Below, in pieces: positions 42,590 to 51,796 of a stretch of DNA of 64,000 nucleotides. Each line of letters begins with the position of its first letter. Within the stretch, counting starts at the first letter, position 1. Under the pieces are notes generated by a model. It was not told the DNA's origin and searched no databases. It worked only from the letters and a program-made list of their open reading frames with translations. The position numbers and the translations under genes are program-made. Source of the DNA: Micromonospora sp. WMMD882. Lineage in GTDB: Bacteria; Actinomycetota; Actinomycetes; Mycobacteriales; Micromonosporaceae. The stretch lies in the NCBI RefSeq assembly GCF_027497255.1, contig NZ_CP114903.1:372001-436000 (forward strand). The letters are read 5' to 3'.

Positions 42590-43597
42590 TCAGGGACGAC
42601 CGGTGGTGAGGGGCGCCGCCCGCTCGGGCCGTCGCCCCGTCTCGTCGTCCCCGACGACCCGGGCCGCCCCGGCGTCGACGTCGGTGGCCCCCGGGTCGGC
42701 GGGGAGGGCCGGGCGGCGTTCCCGGGTCGACCACTGGACCGACAGGGTGGCCAGCAGCACCAGGCAGGAGCCGAGCATGTGCGCGCCGACCAGCAACGCC
42801 GGCAGGTTGGTGGCGTACTGCACGAACCCGATCAGCCCCTGACCGAGCTCCACCGCGACCAGCACGAGCGCCGCGCGGGCCGGACCGGTCGCGCCGACCG
42901 CGCGGAACGCGAAGACCAGCGCCACCGACAGGCCGACGAGCAGGAAGACGCTGTCCGCGTGCACCTGGGAGATGGTCGCCGGGTCCAGCCCGTTGCGGGC
43001 CGCGCCGTGGTCCCCGGCGTGCGGGCCGCTGCCGGTGACCCAGGTGCCGATGACCAGCACCGCCACGCTGACCAGCGTGGTGAGCCGGGCCAGGGCGCGC
43101 AGCGGCGCGGGCACCACCGGCACGGTCGGCCCGTCCGGCTCCTTCGTCCGCCGCCACAGCGCGTACGCCGCCGCGATCACCGCCATCGAGGCGAGGAAGT
43201 GCAGCCCGACCACCCACGGGTTGAGGTTGGTCAGCACGGTGATCCCGCCCACCACCGCCTGCGCGGGGATGCCCAGGAACACGGCGATGCCCAGCGGCAG
43301 CAGGCCGGGCCGCCGGGGCCGGTGCAGCAGCACCGCCAGCAGGGTGGCCAGCGCGATCAGGCCGACCACGAAGGTGAGCAGCCGGTTGCCGAACTCGATC
43401 ACCCCGTACACACCCATCTCGGGGGTGGTGGTGTACGACTCGTCGGTGCACCGGGGCCACGTCGGGCAACCGAGGCCCGAGGCGGTCAACCGGACCGCCC
43501 CGCCGGTGACCACGATCCCGACGTTGGCGATGATCGAGGCGAGCGCGATGCGGCTCAGCAGGGTGGCGGAGACCGGGGACGGAACGGGACGCGTCAC
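42590..43597 (-). CDS. ctaA: Haem A synthase (COX15/CtaA family)
   Basis: About 335 residues from the GTG at 43597 (VTRPVPSPVSATLLSR), with AGGA eight bases upstream; a GTG 18 bases further up is possible. It has eight predicted membrane helices. GAVRLTASGLGCPTWPRC with the cysteine pair, EFGNRLLTFVVG, GLHFLASMAVI, QVHADSVFLLVG and VGAHMLGSCLVLL contain the conserved histidines of the haem sites. It oxidises haem O to haem A for the terminal oxidase. The C-terminal ~45 residues are disordered. It is divergent from sufR. Confidence 0.92.
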   Translation of the reverse strand: MTRPVPSPVSATLLSRIALASIIANVGIVVTGGAVRLTASGLGCPTWPRCTDESYTTTPEMGVYGVIEFGNRLLTFVVGLIALATLLAVLLHRPRRPGLLPLGIAVFLGIPAQAVVGGITVLTNLNPWVVGLHFLASMAVIAAAYALWRRTKEPDGPTVPVVPAPLRALARLTTLVSVAVLVIGTWVTGSGPHAGDHGAARNGLDPATISQVHADSVFLLVGLSVALVFAFRAVGATGPARAALVLVAVELGQGLIGFVQYATNLPALLVGAHMLGSCLVLLATLSVQWSTRERRPALPADPGATDVDAGAARVVGDDETGRRPERAAPLTTGRP

Positions 43598-43677
43598 GTG
43601 GTGGATCCTACGCACCGTAGTGGCCGGGCCCGGATCGGCTCCTGCCGTGCGGTGGTTCGGATCACCGGGACCCCGGT

Positions 43678-43713
43678 TTGCAGCGCTCCGACGAAATACG
43701 TAACGTTGGCGTT
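43678..43713 (+). promoter_or_regulatory. Putative promoter for a leaderless sufR transcript
   Basis: TTGCAG (43678-43683), a 17-base spacer, TAACGT (43701-43706), then seven bases to the GTG at 43714. This spacing places the transcription start at the start codon itself, and no ribosome site precedes the GTG. The -10 is a fair match and the -35 weak. Confidence 0.45.
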
Positions 43714-44493
43714 GTGAAAAACGCGGCGGCGCGCTTCGGGCAGCAGCCGGCGACCGGTCCGGTCGCCGGGACGCCCGGCCCTGCCGCCGTCTCCCCGCGG
43801 GAGGCCGCCGACGTCTCCACCCGGGAACGGGTGACCCGGTTGCTGCTGGAGCAGGGCGCGGCCACCGCCGGGCAGCTCGGCACGGCCCTCGGGCTCAGCC
43901 CGGCCGCCATCCGCCGGCACCTCGACGCGATGCTCGCCGACGGGGACGTCCTCGCCCGCGAGCAGGCCGTCCGGGGCCACCGGGGCCGGGGTCGTCCGGC
44001 CAGGGTCTTCGTGCTGACCGACGCCGCGCGGGTGCGCTGCGGCACCCACCACTACGACAACATGGCCACCGCCGCGCTGCGGTGGATCGCCCGCAACGGC
44101 GGCTCCGAGGCGGTCGAGGCGTTCGCCACCGAGCAGGTGTCGGCGCTGGAGGCCCGCTGCCGGGCCGCCCTGGAGGACGCCGGCGACGACCCGCTGGCCC
44201 GGGCGGAGGCGCTCGCCGGAGCGCTCACCGCCGAGGGTTACGCTGCCAACGCGTCCACGATCGCCTCCGGCGGCCAGTTGTGTCAGCACCACTGCCCGGT
44301 GGCGCACGTGGCCGCCGAGTTCCCCCAGCTCTGCGAGGCCGAGACGGCGGTGATCTCCCGCCTGGTCGGGACCCACGTGCAGCGTCTGGCCACCATCGCG
44401 CACGGCGACGGGGTGTGCACCACGCACATTCCCGCCCAGCCGGGGCGTGCCCAGTCCGGAAAGACCGTCACCACTGTGAGGACAGATAGATGA
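43714..44493 (+). CDS. sufR: Iron-sulphur cluster-sensing repressor SufR
   Basis: About 259 residues from the GTG at 43714. A winged helix-turn-helix ([40 protein letters not shown]) is followed by a helical region and the cysteine-rich [19 protein letters not shown], which holds the cluster ligands in SufR proteins, plus a later Cys (GVCTTH). In actinobacteria SufR with its cluster represses the suf operon and releases it when clusters are lacking. It overlaps sufB by four bases, so it is the first gene of the operon it is expected to control. Confidence 0.9.
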   Translation: MKNAAARFGQQPATGPVAGTPGPAAVSPREAADVSTRERVTRLLLEQGAATAGQLGTALGLSPAAIRRHLDAMLADGDVLAREQAVRGHRGRGRPARVFVLTDAARVRCGTHHYDNMATAALRWIARNGGSEAVEAFATEQVSALEARCRAALEDAGDDPLARAEALAGALTAEGYAANASTIASGGQLCQHHCPVAHVAAEFPQLCEAETAVISRLVGTHVQRLATIAHGDGVCTTHIPAQPGRAQSGKTVTTVRTDR

Positions 44494-45920
44494 CCGAGCA
44501 GATCGTCCAGCCCCTGACCCAGGAAGAGCAGCTCGCCGCCCTCGGTCGCTACGAGTACGGCTGGGCCGACCCGGACGTCGCCGGGGCGGTCGCCCAGCGT
44601 GGCCTCAACGAGGCGGTGGTGCGGGACATCTCGGCCAAGAAGAACGAGCCGGCCTGGATGCTCGACCTGCGGCTGAAGGGCCTGCGGCTGTTCGGCCGCA
44701 AGCCGATGCCGGCCTGGGGCGCCGACCTCACCGGGATCGACTTCGACAACATCAAGTACTTCGTCCGGTCCACCGAGAAGCAGGCCACGAGCTGGGAGGA
44801 CCTGCCGGAGGACATCAAGAACACCTACGACCGGCTGGGCATCCCCGAGGCCGAGAAGCAGCGGCTGATCGCCGGGGTGGCCGCGCAGTACGAGTCCGAG
44901 GTGGTCTACCACAAGATCCGTGAGGACCTGGAGGAGCAGGGCGTGCTCTTCCTGGACACCGACACCGCGCTGCGCGAGCACGAGGACATCTTCAAGGAGT
45001 ACTTCGGCACGGTCATCCCGGTCGGCGACAACAAGTTCGCCGCGCTGAACACCTCCGTGTGGTCCGGCGGCTCGTTCATCTACGTGCCGAAGGGCGTGCA
45101 CGTGGAGATCCCGCTCCAGGCGTACTTCCGGATCAACACCGAGAACATGGGCCAGTTCGAGCGGACGCTGATCATCGTCGACGAGGGCGCGTACGTGCAC
45201 TACGTCGAGGGCTGCACCGCGCCGATCTACTCCTCCGACTCGCTGCACAGCGCGGTCGTGGAGATCGTCGTCAAGAAGAACGCCCGCTGCCGGTACACGA
45301 CCATCCAGAACTGGTCGAACAACGTCTACAACCTGGTCACCAAGCGCGCCGTGTGCCACGAGGGCGCGACCATGGAGTGGATCGACGGCAACATCGGCTC
45401 CAAGGTCACCATGAAGTACCCGGCGGTCTACATGACCGGCGAGCACGCCAAGGGCGAGGTGCTCTCGGTGGCGATGGCCGGCGAGGGCCAGCACCAGGAC
45501 GCCGGCGCGAAGATGGTGCACGCGGCCCCGCACACGTCCAGCACCATCGTGTCGAAGTCGATCGCCCGGGGCGGCGGCCGGACGTCGTACCGGGGTCTGG
45601 TGCAGGTGCTGGAGGGCGCGCAGCACAGCGCGAGCACGGTCAAGTGCGACGCGCTGCTGGTCGACACGATCTCCCGGTCGGACACCTACCCGTACGTCGA
45701 CATCCGTGAGGACGACGTGTCGATGGGGCACGAGGCGACCGTCTCCAAGGTCAGCGACGACCAGCTCTTCTACCTGATGAGCCGGGGCCTGAGCGAGGAC
45801 GAGGCGATGGCGATGATCGTGCGCGGCTTCATCGAGCCGATCGCCAAGGAGCTGCCGATGGAGTACGCCCTGGAGCTCAACCGCCTGATCGAGTTGCAGA
45901 TGGAGGGCGCGGTCGGCTGA
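44490..45920 (+). CDS. sufB: Fe-S cluster assembly scaffold SufB
   Basis: Four hundred and seventy-six residues. [20 protein letters not shown] at the N-terminus, the beta-helix core with [19 protein letters not shown], and the C-terminal [21 protein letters not shown] and [20 protein letters not shown] are characteristic. SufB forms the SufBC2D scaffold on which clusters are built; it receives sulphur from SufS/SufU. The start overlaps the sufR stop (ATGA). Confidence 0.97.
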   Translation: MTEQIVQPLTQEEQLAALGRYEYGWADPDVAGAVAQRGLNEAVVRDISAKKNEPAWMLDLRLKGLRLFGRKPMPAWGADLTGIDFDNIKYFVRSTEKQATSWEDLPEDIKNTYDRLGIPEAEKQRLIAGVAAQYESEVVYHKIREDLEEQGVLFLDTDTALREHEDIFKEYFGTVIPVGDNKFAALNTSVWSGGSFIYVPKGVHVEIPLQAYFRINTENMGQFERTLIIVDEGAYVHYVEGCTAPIYSSDSLHSAVVEIVVKKNARCRYTTIQNWSNNVYNLVTKRAVCHEGATMEWIDGNIGSKVTMKYPAVYMTGEHAKGEVLSVAMAGEGQHQDAGAKMVHAAPHTSSTIVSKSIARGGGRTSYRGLVQVLEGAQHSASTVKCDALLVDTISRSDTYPYVDIREDDVSMGHEATVSKVSDDQLFYLMSRGLSEDEAMAMIVRGFIEPIAKELPMEYALELNRLIELQMEGAVG

Positions 45921-45975
45921 CCGACCGCCCGACGCGAGCAATCCGCCGACCCGAGACCGACTGACCAAGGACGAG

Positions 45976-47124
45976 ATGACTACCCAGGCTTCCGCGCCGC
46001 CGAGCACCAAGTCGCAGGCGCTGCGCTCGTACGACGTCGCCGACTTCCCGGCCCTCACCGGCCTGGAGGAGGAGTGGCGTTTCACCCCGCTCAAGCGGCT
46101 GCGGGGTCTGCTGGACGGCGCGGTCACCGACGAGTCCGCGCACTGGCCGACCGTCCAGGTCGGGCCGCTGCCCGACGGGGTGACCGTGGACGTGCTGACC
46201 CGCGACGACCCCCGTCGGGGCAGCGTGCTGACCCCGTTCGACCGGGTCAGCGCCCGCGCCTACGGCGAGGCGGACCTGGGCCGGCTGGTCCGGGTCGCCC
46301 CGCAGGCGGTCCTCGCCGAGCCGGTGACCCTGACCGTGCAGGGCGGGCCGCGGGACGTGGTCGCCTTCGGGCACACCTTCGTCGAGGTGGGCGCGCTGTC
46401 GGAGTCGGTGCTGGTGGTCGAGCAGGTCGGCAGCGGCACGCTCGCCGACAACGTCGAGGTCTCCGTCGGCGACGGCGCGAAGCTGACCCTGGTCACCGTC
46501 GCCGACTGGGCCGACGACGCGGTCCAGGCCCAGCACCTGAAGGTCCGGCTGGGCCGGGACGCCCGGGTGGTCCACGTCCAGGTCACCCTCGGCGGGGACC
46601 TGGTCCGCCAGTTCACCACCGTCGAGTACGCCGGGCGGGGCGGCGAGGCCGAGCTGTACGGGGTGTACTTCGCCGACGCCGGGCAGCACCTCGAACACCG
46701 GCAGCTCGTCGACCACACCATCCCGGACTGCCGCAGCAACGTCGGCTACCGGGGCGCGTTGCAGGGCGCCAGCGCGCACACGGTCTGGGTCGGCGACGTG
46801 CTGATCCGGGCCGAGGCGACCGGCACCGACACGTACGAGATCAACCGGAACCTGCTGCTGACCGACGGCGCGCGGGCGGACTCCGTACCGAACCTGGAGA
46901 TCGAGACCGGCGAGATCGCCGGCGCCGGGCACGCCAGCGCGACCGGCCGGTTCGACGACGAGCAGCTCTTCTACCTGATGGCCCGGGGGATCCCGGCGGA
47001 CGAGGCCCGTCGCCTGGTGGTCCGGGGCTTCTTCGCCGAGATCCTCAACAAGATCCCGGTGGAGTCGCTGCGCGAGCGGCTGGGCGACGCGATCGAGGCG
47101 CGGCTCACCAAGGCGGGCGCCTGA
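45976..47124 (+). CDS. sufD: Fe-S cluster assembly protein SufD
   Basis: Three hundred and eighty-two residues from the ATG at 45976, with AAGGACGAG directly before it. It is a SufB paralogue: the closing FDDEQLFYLMARGIPADEARRLVVRGFF and ILNKIPVESLRERL parallel SufB's C-terminus, and the beta-helix is present with YFADAGQHLEHRQLVDHT. It pairs with SufB in the scaffold. Its stop shares bases with the next start (TGATG). Confidence 0.96.
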   Translation: MTTQASAPPSTKSQALRSYDVADFPALTGLEEEWRFTPLKRLRGLLDGAVTDESAHWPTVQVGPLPDGVTVDVLTRDDPRRGSVLTPFDRVSARAYGEADLGRLVRVAPQAVLAEPVTLTVQGGPRDVVAFGHTFVEVGALSESVLVVEQVGSGTLADNVEVSVGDGAKLTLVTVADWADDAVQAQHLKVRLGRDARVVHVQVTLGGDLVRQFTTVEYAGRGGEAELYGVYFADAGQHLEHRQLVDHTIPDCRSNVGYRGALQGASAHTVWVGDVLIRAEATGTDTYEINRNLLLTDGARADSVPNLEIETGEIAGAGHASATGRFDDEQLFYLMARGIPADEARRLVVRGFFAEILNKIPVESLRERLGDAIEARLTKAGA

Positions 47125-47471
47125 TGATGATCCGGATCTGCGCCACCGGCGACCTGCCGAAGGGCTCCGTGATCAGCGCGGACGTCCACGGCACCCAGAT
47201 CGCGCTGGTGCACACCGAGGACGGCGAGTTCCACGCCGTCCACGACGAGTGCTCGCACGCCTCGATCGCCCTCTCCGAGGGTGAGCTGGACGGCTGCGCG
47301 TTGGAGTGCTGGCTGCACGGGTCGCGGTTCGACCTGCGCACCGGCGAGCCGACCGGGCTGCCCGCCACCGAGCCCGTACCCGTCTATCCCGTCGAAGTCC
47401 GCGACGGCGACATCTACCTTCCCGTGGGCGACGACGGCCGCCCGATGCCGAGCAATGGAGTGACCCGATAA
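47124..47471 (+). CDS. Rieske-type ferredoxin in the suf operon
   Basis: One hundred and fifteen residues (MMIRICATGDLPKGSV). CSHASIALSEGELDGC and ECWLHGSRFDLRTGEP supply the Cys-His pairs of a Rieske [2Fe-2S] site. It resembles the small ferredoxin subunit of non-haem oxygenases and is commonly found between sufD and sufC in actinobacteria. It probably supplies electrons during cluster assembly; this is inferred from context. It overlaps sufD by one base and sufC by one base. Confidence 0.92.
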   Translation: MMIRICATGDLPKGSVISADVHGTQIALVHTEDGEFHAVHDECSHASIALSEGELDGCALECWLHGSRFDLRTGEPTGLPATEPVPVYPVEVRDGDIYLPVGDDGRPMPSNGVTR

Positions 47472-48244
47472 TGAGCACCCTGGAGATCCGCGACCTGCAG
47501 GTGTCGGTCAAGCTGCCCGAGGGTGAGCTCAAGCCGATCCTGCACGGAGTCGACCTGACCGTCCGCTCCGGCGAGACCCACGCGATCATGGGTCCGAACG
47601 GCTCCGGCAAGTCCACCCTGGCGTACTCGGTCGCCGGTCACCCGAAGTACGAGATCACCGGCGGCACGGTGACCCTCGACGGCGCCGACGTGCTGGCCAT
47701 GGAGGTCGACGAGCGGGCCCGCGCCGGGCTGTTCCTGGCCATGCAGTACCCGGTCGAGGTGCCCGGCGTGTCGGTGGCGAACTTCCTGCGTACCGCCAAG
47801 ACCGCGATCGACGGCACCGCCCCGAAGCTGCGCACCTGGGGCGGCGAGCTGCGCGGCGCGATGGAGCGGCTCCAGATGGACCCGGCCTTCGCCCAGCGCA
47901 ACGTCAACGAGGGCTTCTCCGGCGGCGAGAAGAAGCGGCACGAGATCGTGCAGCTCGAGCTGCTCAAGCCGAAGATCGCGATCCTCGACGAGACCGACTC
48001 CGGCCTGGACGTCGACGCGCTGCGGGTGGTCAGCGAGGGCGTCAACCGGGTCCGCGACACCGGCGACACCGGCCTGCTGCTGATCACCCACTACACCCGG
48101 ATCCTGCGCTACATCAAGCCGGACTTCGTGCACGTCTTCGTGGCCGGGCGCATCGTCGAGCAGGGCGGTCCCGAGCTGGCCGACAAGCTCGAAGAAGAGG
48201 GCTACGAGCGGTACGTGGCCGGGGCCGGCTCGGCGCGGGCCTGA
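47471..48244 (+). CDS. sufC: Fe-S assembly ATPase SufC
   Basis: Two hundred and fifty-seven residues. Walker A GPNGSGKSTLAYSVAG, the signature FSGGEKKRHEI, Walker B KIAILDETDSGLDVDAL and the H-loop LLITHYTRIL show an ABC ATPase. SufC binds SufB and SufD and drives their conformational change with ATP; it is soluble, not a transporter. The start overlaps the ferredoxin stop (TAATG). Confidence 0.97.
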   Translation: MSTLEIRDLQVSVKLPEGELKPILHGVDLTVRSGETHAIMGPNGSGKSTLAYSVAGHPKYEITGGTVTLDGADVLAMEVDERARAGLFLAMQYPVEVPGVSVANFLRTAKTAIDGTAPKLRTWGGELRGAMERLQMDPAFAQRNVNEGFSGGEKKRHEIVQLELLKPKIAILDETDSGLDVDALRVVSEGVNRVRDTGDTGLLLITHYTRILRYIKPDFVHVFVAGRIVEQGGPELADKLEEEGYERYVAGAGSARA

Positions 48245-48248
48245 CACC

Positions 48249-49583
48249 ATGTCGGCGATCACGATCCCGGCGGGCATGCCGCAGTACGACGACGTGCCCC
48301 GCTTCGACGTGGCGGCGGTGCGTGCCGACTTCCCGATCCTCGACCGGGAGGTCAACGGGCACCGGCTGGTCTACCTGGACAGCGCCAACACCTCGCACAA
48401 GCCGCGCCAGGTGCTCGACGTGCTGCGGGAGCACTACGAGCGGCACAACGCCAACGTGTCCCGCTCGGTGCACACGCTGGGCACCGAGGCGACCGAGGCG
48501 TACGAGGGGGCCCGCGCGAAGATCGCCGCGTTCATCGGCGCGCCGGGCGTCGACGAGGTGGTCTTCACGAAGAACTCCACCGAGGCGATCAACATGGTCG
48601 CGTACGCGTTCTCCAACGCCTCGCCGCGCGCCGACGCCACTGCGCCGGCTGCTCCGTCGCGTGAGACGGACGAGCGGTTCCGGCTGGGGCCCGGCGACGA
48701 GATCGTGATCTCCGAGATGGAGCACCACTCGAACATCGTCCCGTGGCAGTTGCTCTGCGAGCGTACCGGTGCGACGCTGCGCTGGTTCCCGGTCACCGAG
48801 CACGGCCGGCTGGACGAGTCCGGCCTGGACGACCTGGTCAACGAGCGGACGAAACTGGTCTCGCTGGTGCACATGTCGAACATCCTCGGCACGGTCAACG
48901 CCACCAGCCGGATTACCGCGCGGGTCCGCGAGGTCGGCGCGCTGCTGCTGCTGGACTGCTCGCAGTCGGTGCCGCACCTGCCGATGGACGTGGTCGACTA
49001 CGACGTCGACTTCATCGTCTTCACCGGTCACAAGATGTGCGGCCCGACCGGCATCGGCGTGCTGTGGGGGCGCGGCGAGCTGCTGGCGGCGATGCCGCCG
49101 GTGCTCGGCGGCGGCTCGATGATCGAGACGGTCACCATGGCCCGGTCCACGTTCGCCGCGCCGCCGGCCCGGTTCGAGGCGGGCACCCCGCCGATCGCCG
49201 AGGCGGTGGCGCTCGGCGCGGCCGTGGACTATCTGACCGGCATCGGCATGCGGTCCGTGCAGTGGCACGAGAAGGAGCTGACCGCGTACGCGTTGGACGC
49301 CCTGGGCACCGTCCCCGGGCTGCGGGTATTCGGCCCGGCGACGCCGGTCGGGCGGGGCGGCACCATCTCGTTCGCCCTGGGTGACGTGCACCCGCACGAC
49401 GTCGGGCAGGTGCTCGACTCGCTCGGCGTGCAGGTGCGGGTCGGTCACCACTGCGCCCGGCCGGTGTGCGCCCGGTACGGCGTGCCGGCGATGACCCGGG
49501 CCTCGTTCTACCTCTACACCACCACCGAGGAGATCGACGCCCTGGTGGCTGGCCTGGAACAGGTGCGGAAGGTGTTCGAGTGA
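48249..49583 (+). CDS. sufS: Cysteine desulfurase SufS
   Basis: Four hundred and forty-four residues. YLDSANTSHKPRQVLDVL near the N-terminus, EHHSNIVPWQLL with the PLP-stacking His, the Schiff-base lysine in VFTGHKMCGPTGIGVLWG, and the catalytic cysteine in RVGHHCARPVCARYG are intact. It removes sulphur from cysteine and passes it to SufU. An insert of about 25 residues (RADATAPAAPSRETDERF) between YAFSNASP and LGPGDEIVIS is not usual and looks disordered. It follows sufC by four bases. Confidence 0.96.
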   Translation: MSAITIPAGMPQYDDVPRFDVAAVRADFPILDREVNGHRLVYLDSANTSHKPRQVLDVLREHYERHNANVSRSVHTLGTEATEAYEGARAKIAAFIGAPGVDEVVFTKNSTEAINMVAYAFSNASPRADATAPAAPSRETDERFRLGPGDEIVISEMEHHSNIVPWQLLCERTGATLRWFPVTEHGRLDESGLDDLVNERTKLVSLVHMSNILGTVNATSRITARVREVGALLLLDCSQSVPHLPMDVVDYDVDFIVFTGHKMCGPTGIGVLWGRGELLAAMPPVLGGGSMIETVTMARSTFAAPPARFEAGTPPIAEAVALGAAVDYLTGIGMRSVQWHEKELTAYALDALGTVPGLRVFGPATPVGRGGTISFALGDVHPHDVGQVLDSLGVQVRVGHHCARPVCARYGVPAMTRASFYLYTTTEEIDALVAGLEQVRKVFE

Positions 49584-49625
49584 ACGGCGACGCAGGAGCC
49601 TGCGGATCGACGGGAGTTCAGCCTG

Positions 49626-50099
49626 ATGCAGCTTGAATCTCTTTACCAGGAGATCATCCTGGACCACTACAAGCACCCGCACGGTCGCGGCCTGCGGGAT
49701 CCCCGGGACGCGACCGACCGGGTCGCCGAGGCGCACCACGTCAACCCGACCTGCGGGGACGAGGTGACCGTCCGGGTCGCCACCGACGGCGTCGTGGTGC
49801 ACGACGTCTCGTACGACGGCATGGGCTGCTCGATCAGCCAGGCGTCGGCGAGCGTGCTGCACGAGCTGCTGCGCGGCCGGGACGCGCGGGAGGCGTTCGC
49901 CGTGCACGCGGCGTTCGTGGAGCTGATGTCCGGCCGCGGCGAGGTCGAGCCGGACGAGGACGTGCTCGGTGACGGGGTGGCGTTCGCGGGCGTCGCCCGC
50001 TTCCCCGCCCGGGTCAAGTGCGCGCTGCTGCCGTGGATGGCGTTCAAGGACGCCGCGGCACGCGCCGGTGTGGGCGCGAGCCCGGAGGTGAAGGCATGA
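49626..50099 (+). CDS. sufU: Zinc-dependent sulphurtransferase SufU
   Basis: One hundred and fifty-seven residues. NPTCGDEVTV, GMGCSISQASASVL and RVKCALLPWMAF carry the three conserved cysteines, and the Asp of GDE completes the zinc site. SufU accepts persulphide from SufS and delivers it to SufB. It overlaps the next gene by four bases (ATGA). Confidence 0.95.
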   Translation: MQLESLYQEIILDHYKHPHGRGLRDPRDATDRVAEAHHVNPTCGDEVTVRVATDGVVVHDVSYDGMGCSISQASASVLHELLRGRDAREAFAVHAAFVELMSGRGEVEPDEDVLGDGVAFAGVARFPARVKCALLPWMAFKDAAARAGVGASPEVKA

Positions 50100-50650
50100 G
50101 TTCGGAGAACACCGCGACGGCCGCCGTGCCGTCGAGCGAGGACATCACGACGGCCCCGACCTCGAACGGCGTCGCGTCGTCGAACGGCGTCGCGCCGGCG
50201 TCCGAGACCGCGCCGTCGAACGGCGTCGTGTCGTCGAACGACCCGGCCCCGGCGGCCGAGGCCGCCCCGTCCGCCGAGACCGTCTCGTCGACCGAGGCCG
50301 TTCCGTCGGACGGCGGCGCGCGCGGCAAGGCCGCCGTCGCCGACATCGAGGAGGCGATGAAGGACGTCGTCGACCCGGAGCTGGGCATCAACGTGGTCGA
50401 CCTCGGCCTGGTGTACGGGGTGCACGTCGGCGACGACAACGTCGCCACCCTGGACATGACGCTGACCTCGGCGGCCTGCCCGCTGACCGACGTCATCGAG
50501 GACCAGGCCCGCCAGGCGCTGACCACCGGCCCGGGTGGCGGCCTGGTCGACGACATCCGGATCAACTGGGTGTGGCTCCCGCCGTGGGGCCCCGACAAGA
50601 TCACCGACGAGGGCCGCGACCAGCTCCGTTCCCTCGGCTTCAACGTCTGA
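50096..50650 (+). CDS. sufT: SufT/MIP18-type metal-sulphur cluster protein with long disordered N-terminus
   Basis: One hundred and eighty-four residues from the ATG at 50096. The DUF59 domain covers about residues 80-184: DIEEAMKDVVDPELGINVVD, LDMTLTSAACPLTDVIEDQ with its cysteine, and WLPPWGPDKITDEGRDQL. Such proteins help in cluster maturation or transfer. The first ~78 residues are low complexity, built from degenerate SNGV and (A)PSAE units encoded by tcgaacggcgtcg repeats. It is the last gene of the suf operon. Confidence 0.92.
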   Translation: MSSENTATAAVPSSEDITTAPTSNGVASSNGVAPASETAPSNGVVSSNDPAPAAEAAPSAETVSSTEAVPSDGGARGKAAVADIEEAMKDVVDPELGINVVDLGLVYGVHVGDDNVATLDMTLTSAACPLTDVIEDQARQALTTGPGGGLVDDIRINWVWLPPWGPDKITDEGRDQLRSLGFNV

Positions 50651-50683
50651 CCGGCTCGCGCCGGGAGGCGCCGACCATTTCCA

Positions 50684-50723
50684 GGATGTGGGGGTGTCCG
50701 CTGCGGCGGACACCCCCACATCC
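50684..50723 (+). terminator. Terminator of the suf operon
   Basis: An 18-bp perfect stem ggatgtgggggtgtccgc with a 4-base loop, 34 bases after the sufT stop. No T tract. Confidence 0.75.
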
Positions 50724-50790
50724 CGTATCCGGCCCCGCCGGAGCGGGGCTGTGGGTGAGGTCGGGCGGACCTCAGCGGCCCGCGCCGGCG

Positions 50791-51069
50791 TCAGCGGGCC
50801 GGGCCGGGCGGTGGCCCGACGTCCGTCGCCGAGGCCATCAGCAGGGTCAGCTCCTGGACCAGCTCGTCCATGGTCTGCCCGGTCTGGGAGCGGACCAGGC
50901 TCAACGACAGCTCGGCGAGCAGGCAGAACCCCCGCACCCGGGCGCCCTCGTCGGGGAACCCGGCGAGCAGTTCCTCGGCCCCGGCGAGATCGCCACGGTG
51001 TCGGGCCGCGACGACCCCGGCGGCCTGCTGGGCCGCCGTGAACGCCGCCATCGGATCGGCGCCGGTCAT
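50791..51069 (-). CDS. Hypothetical protein, 92 residues, downstream of sodA
   Basis: From the ATG at 51069 (MTGADPMAAFTAAQQ). All-helical: AAQQAAGVVAARHRGDLAGA and FCLLAELSLSLVRSQTGQT lead to a short leucine-rich helix (MDELVQELTLLM). No known domain. It starts 14 bases after sodA on the same strand and so is likely co-transcribed with it. Function unknown. Confidence 0.6.
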   Translation of the reverse strand: MTGADPMAAFTAAQQAAGVVAARHRGDLAGAEELLAGFPDEGARVRGFCLLAELSLSLVRSQTGQTMDELVQELTLLMASATDVGPPPGPAR

Positions 51070-51083
51070 CGGGTGGCCACCCG

Positions 51084-51707
51084 TCAGCGGGGGAGCAGCG
51101 GGTTGCCGGCGGCCCGGGCGGCGTCGAACCGTCGGGTCACGTCGGCCCAGCTCACCAGCCCCCAGAGCCGGTCGACGTAGTCCGGGCGCACGTTGCGGTA
51201 CTGGAGGTAGTACGCGTGCTCCCAGGCGTCGAAGACCAGGATCGGGGTGCTGCCCTGCCCGACGTTGCCGTGGTGGTCGTAGACCTGCTCGACGATCAGG
51301 CGCTGGGCGAGGGGCTCCCACGCCAGCACGCCCCAGCCGGAGCCCTGCACGCCCTTGGTGGCGGCGGAGAGCTGCCCGGCGAACGCCTCGAACGAGCCGA
51401 AGTGCTCGGTGATCGCGGCGGCCAGCTCGCCGTCCGGCCGGTCACCGCCGTCGGGGGAGAGGTTGTTCCAGAAGATCGAGTGCAGCACGTGCCCGGAGAG
51501 GTTGAACGCGAGCGTCTTCTCCAGACCGACGAGCGTGGCGAAGTCGCCCTTCTCGCGGGCCTCGGCGAGCTGGTCGAGGGCATCGTTGCTGCCTTTGACG
51601 TACGCGGCGTGGTGCTTGCTGTGGTGCAGCTCCAGGATCTCTCCGGACATCGCCGGCTCCAGCGCGCCGTAGTCGTAGGACAGGTCGGGAAGCGTGTAGA
51701 TCGCCAC
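51084..51707 (-). CDS. sodA: Superoxide dismutase (Mn/Fe family)
   Basis: Two hundred and seven residues from the GTG at 51707 ([18 protein letters not shown]), with GGGTGG five bases upstream; an upstream in-frame ATG would add an unconserved stretch. Metal ligands are visible: His in [12 protein letters not shown], His in [13 protein letters not shown], and Asp/His in [13 protein letters not shown]. It dismutates superoxide in the cytoplasm. [14 protein letters not shown] is the family core. Downstream on the same strand is the small hypothetical gene. Confidence 0.96.
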   Translation of the reverse strand: MAIYTLPDLSYDYGALEPAMSGEILELHHSKHHAAYVKGSNDALDQLAEAREKGDFATLVGLEKTLAFNLSGHVLHSIFWNNLSPDGGDRPDGELAAAITEHFGSFEAFAGQLSAATKGVQGSGWGVLAWEPLAQRLIVEQVYDHHGNVGQGSTPILVFDAWEHAYYLQYRNVRPDYVDRLWGLVSWADVTRRFDAARAAGNPLLPR

Positions 51708-51796
51708 GCCGTCCACCCTGCCCTTGTTGCCACTCATTTGCAACTGCCATCAGTTGGCTTCTAGGGCCCGGGTCGGCATGCCGTAATGTCGGGACC

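Noticed and set aside
43684..43713. Classic SufR inverted-repeat operator
   Set aside because: No convincing inverted repeat of the known actinobacterial type (for example ACACT-N5-TGTGA) was found; only short self-complementary stretches such as aacgtt.
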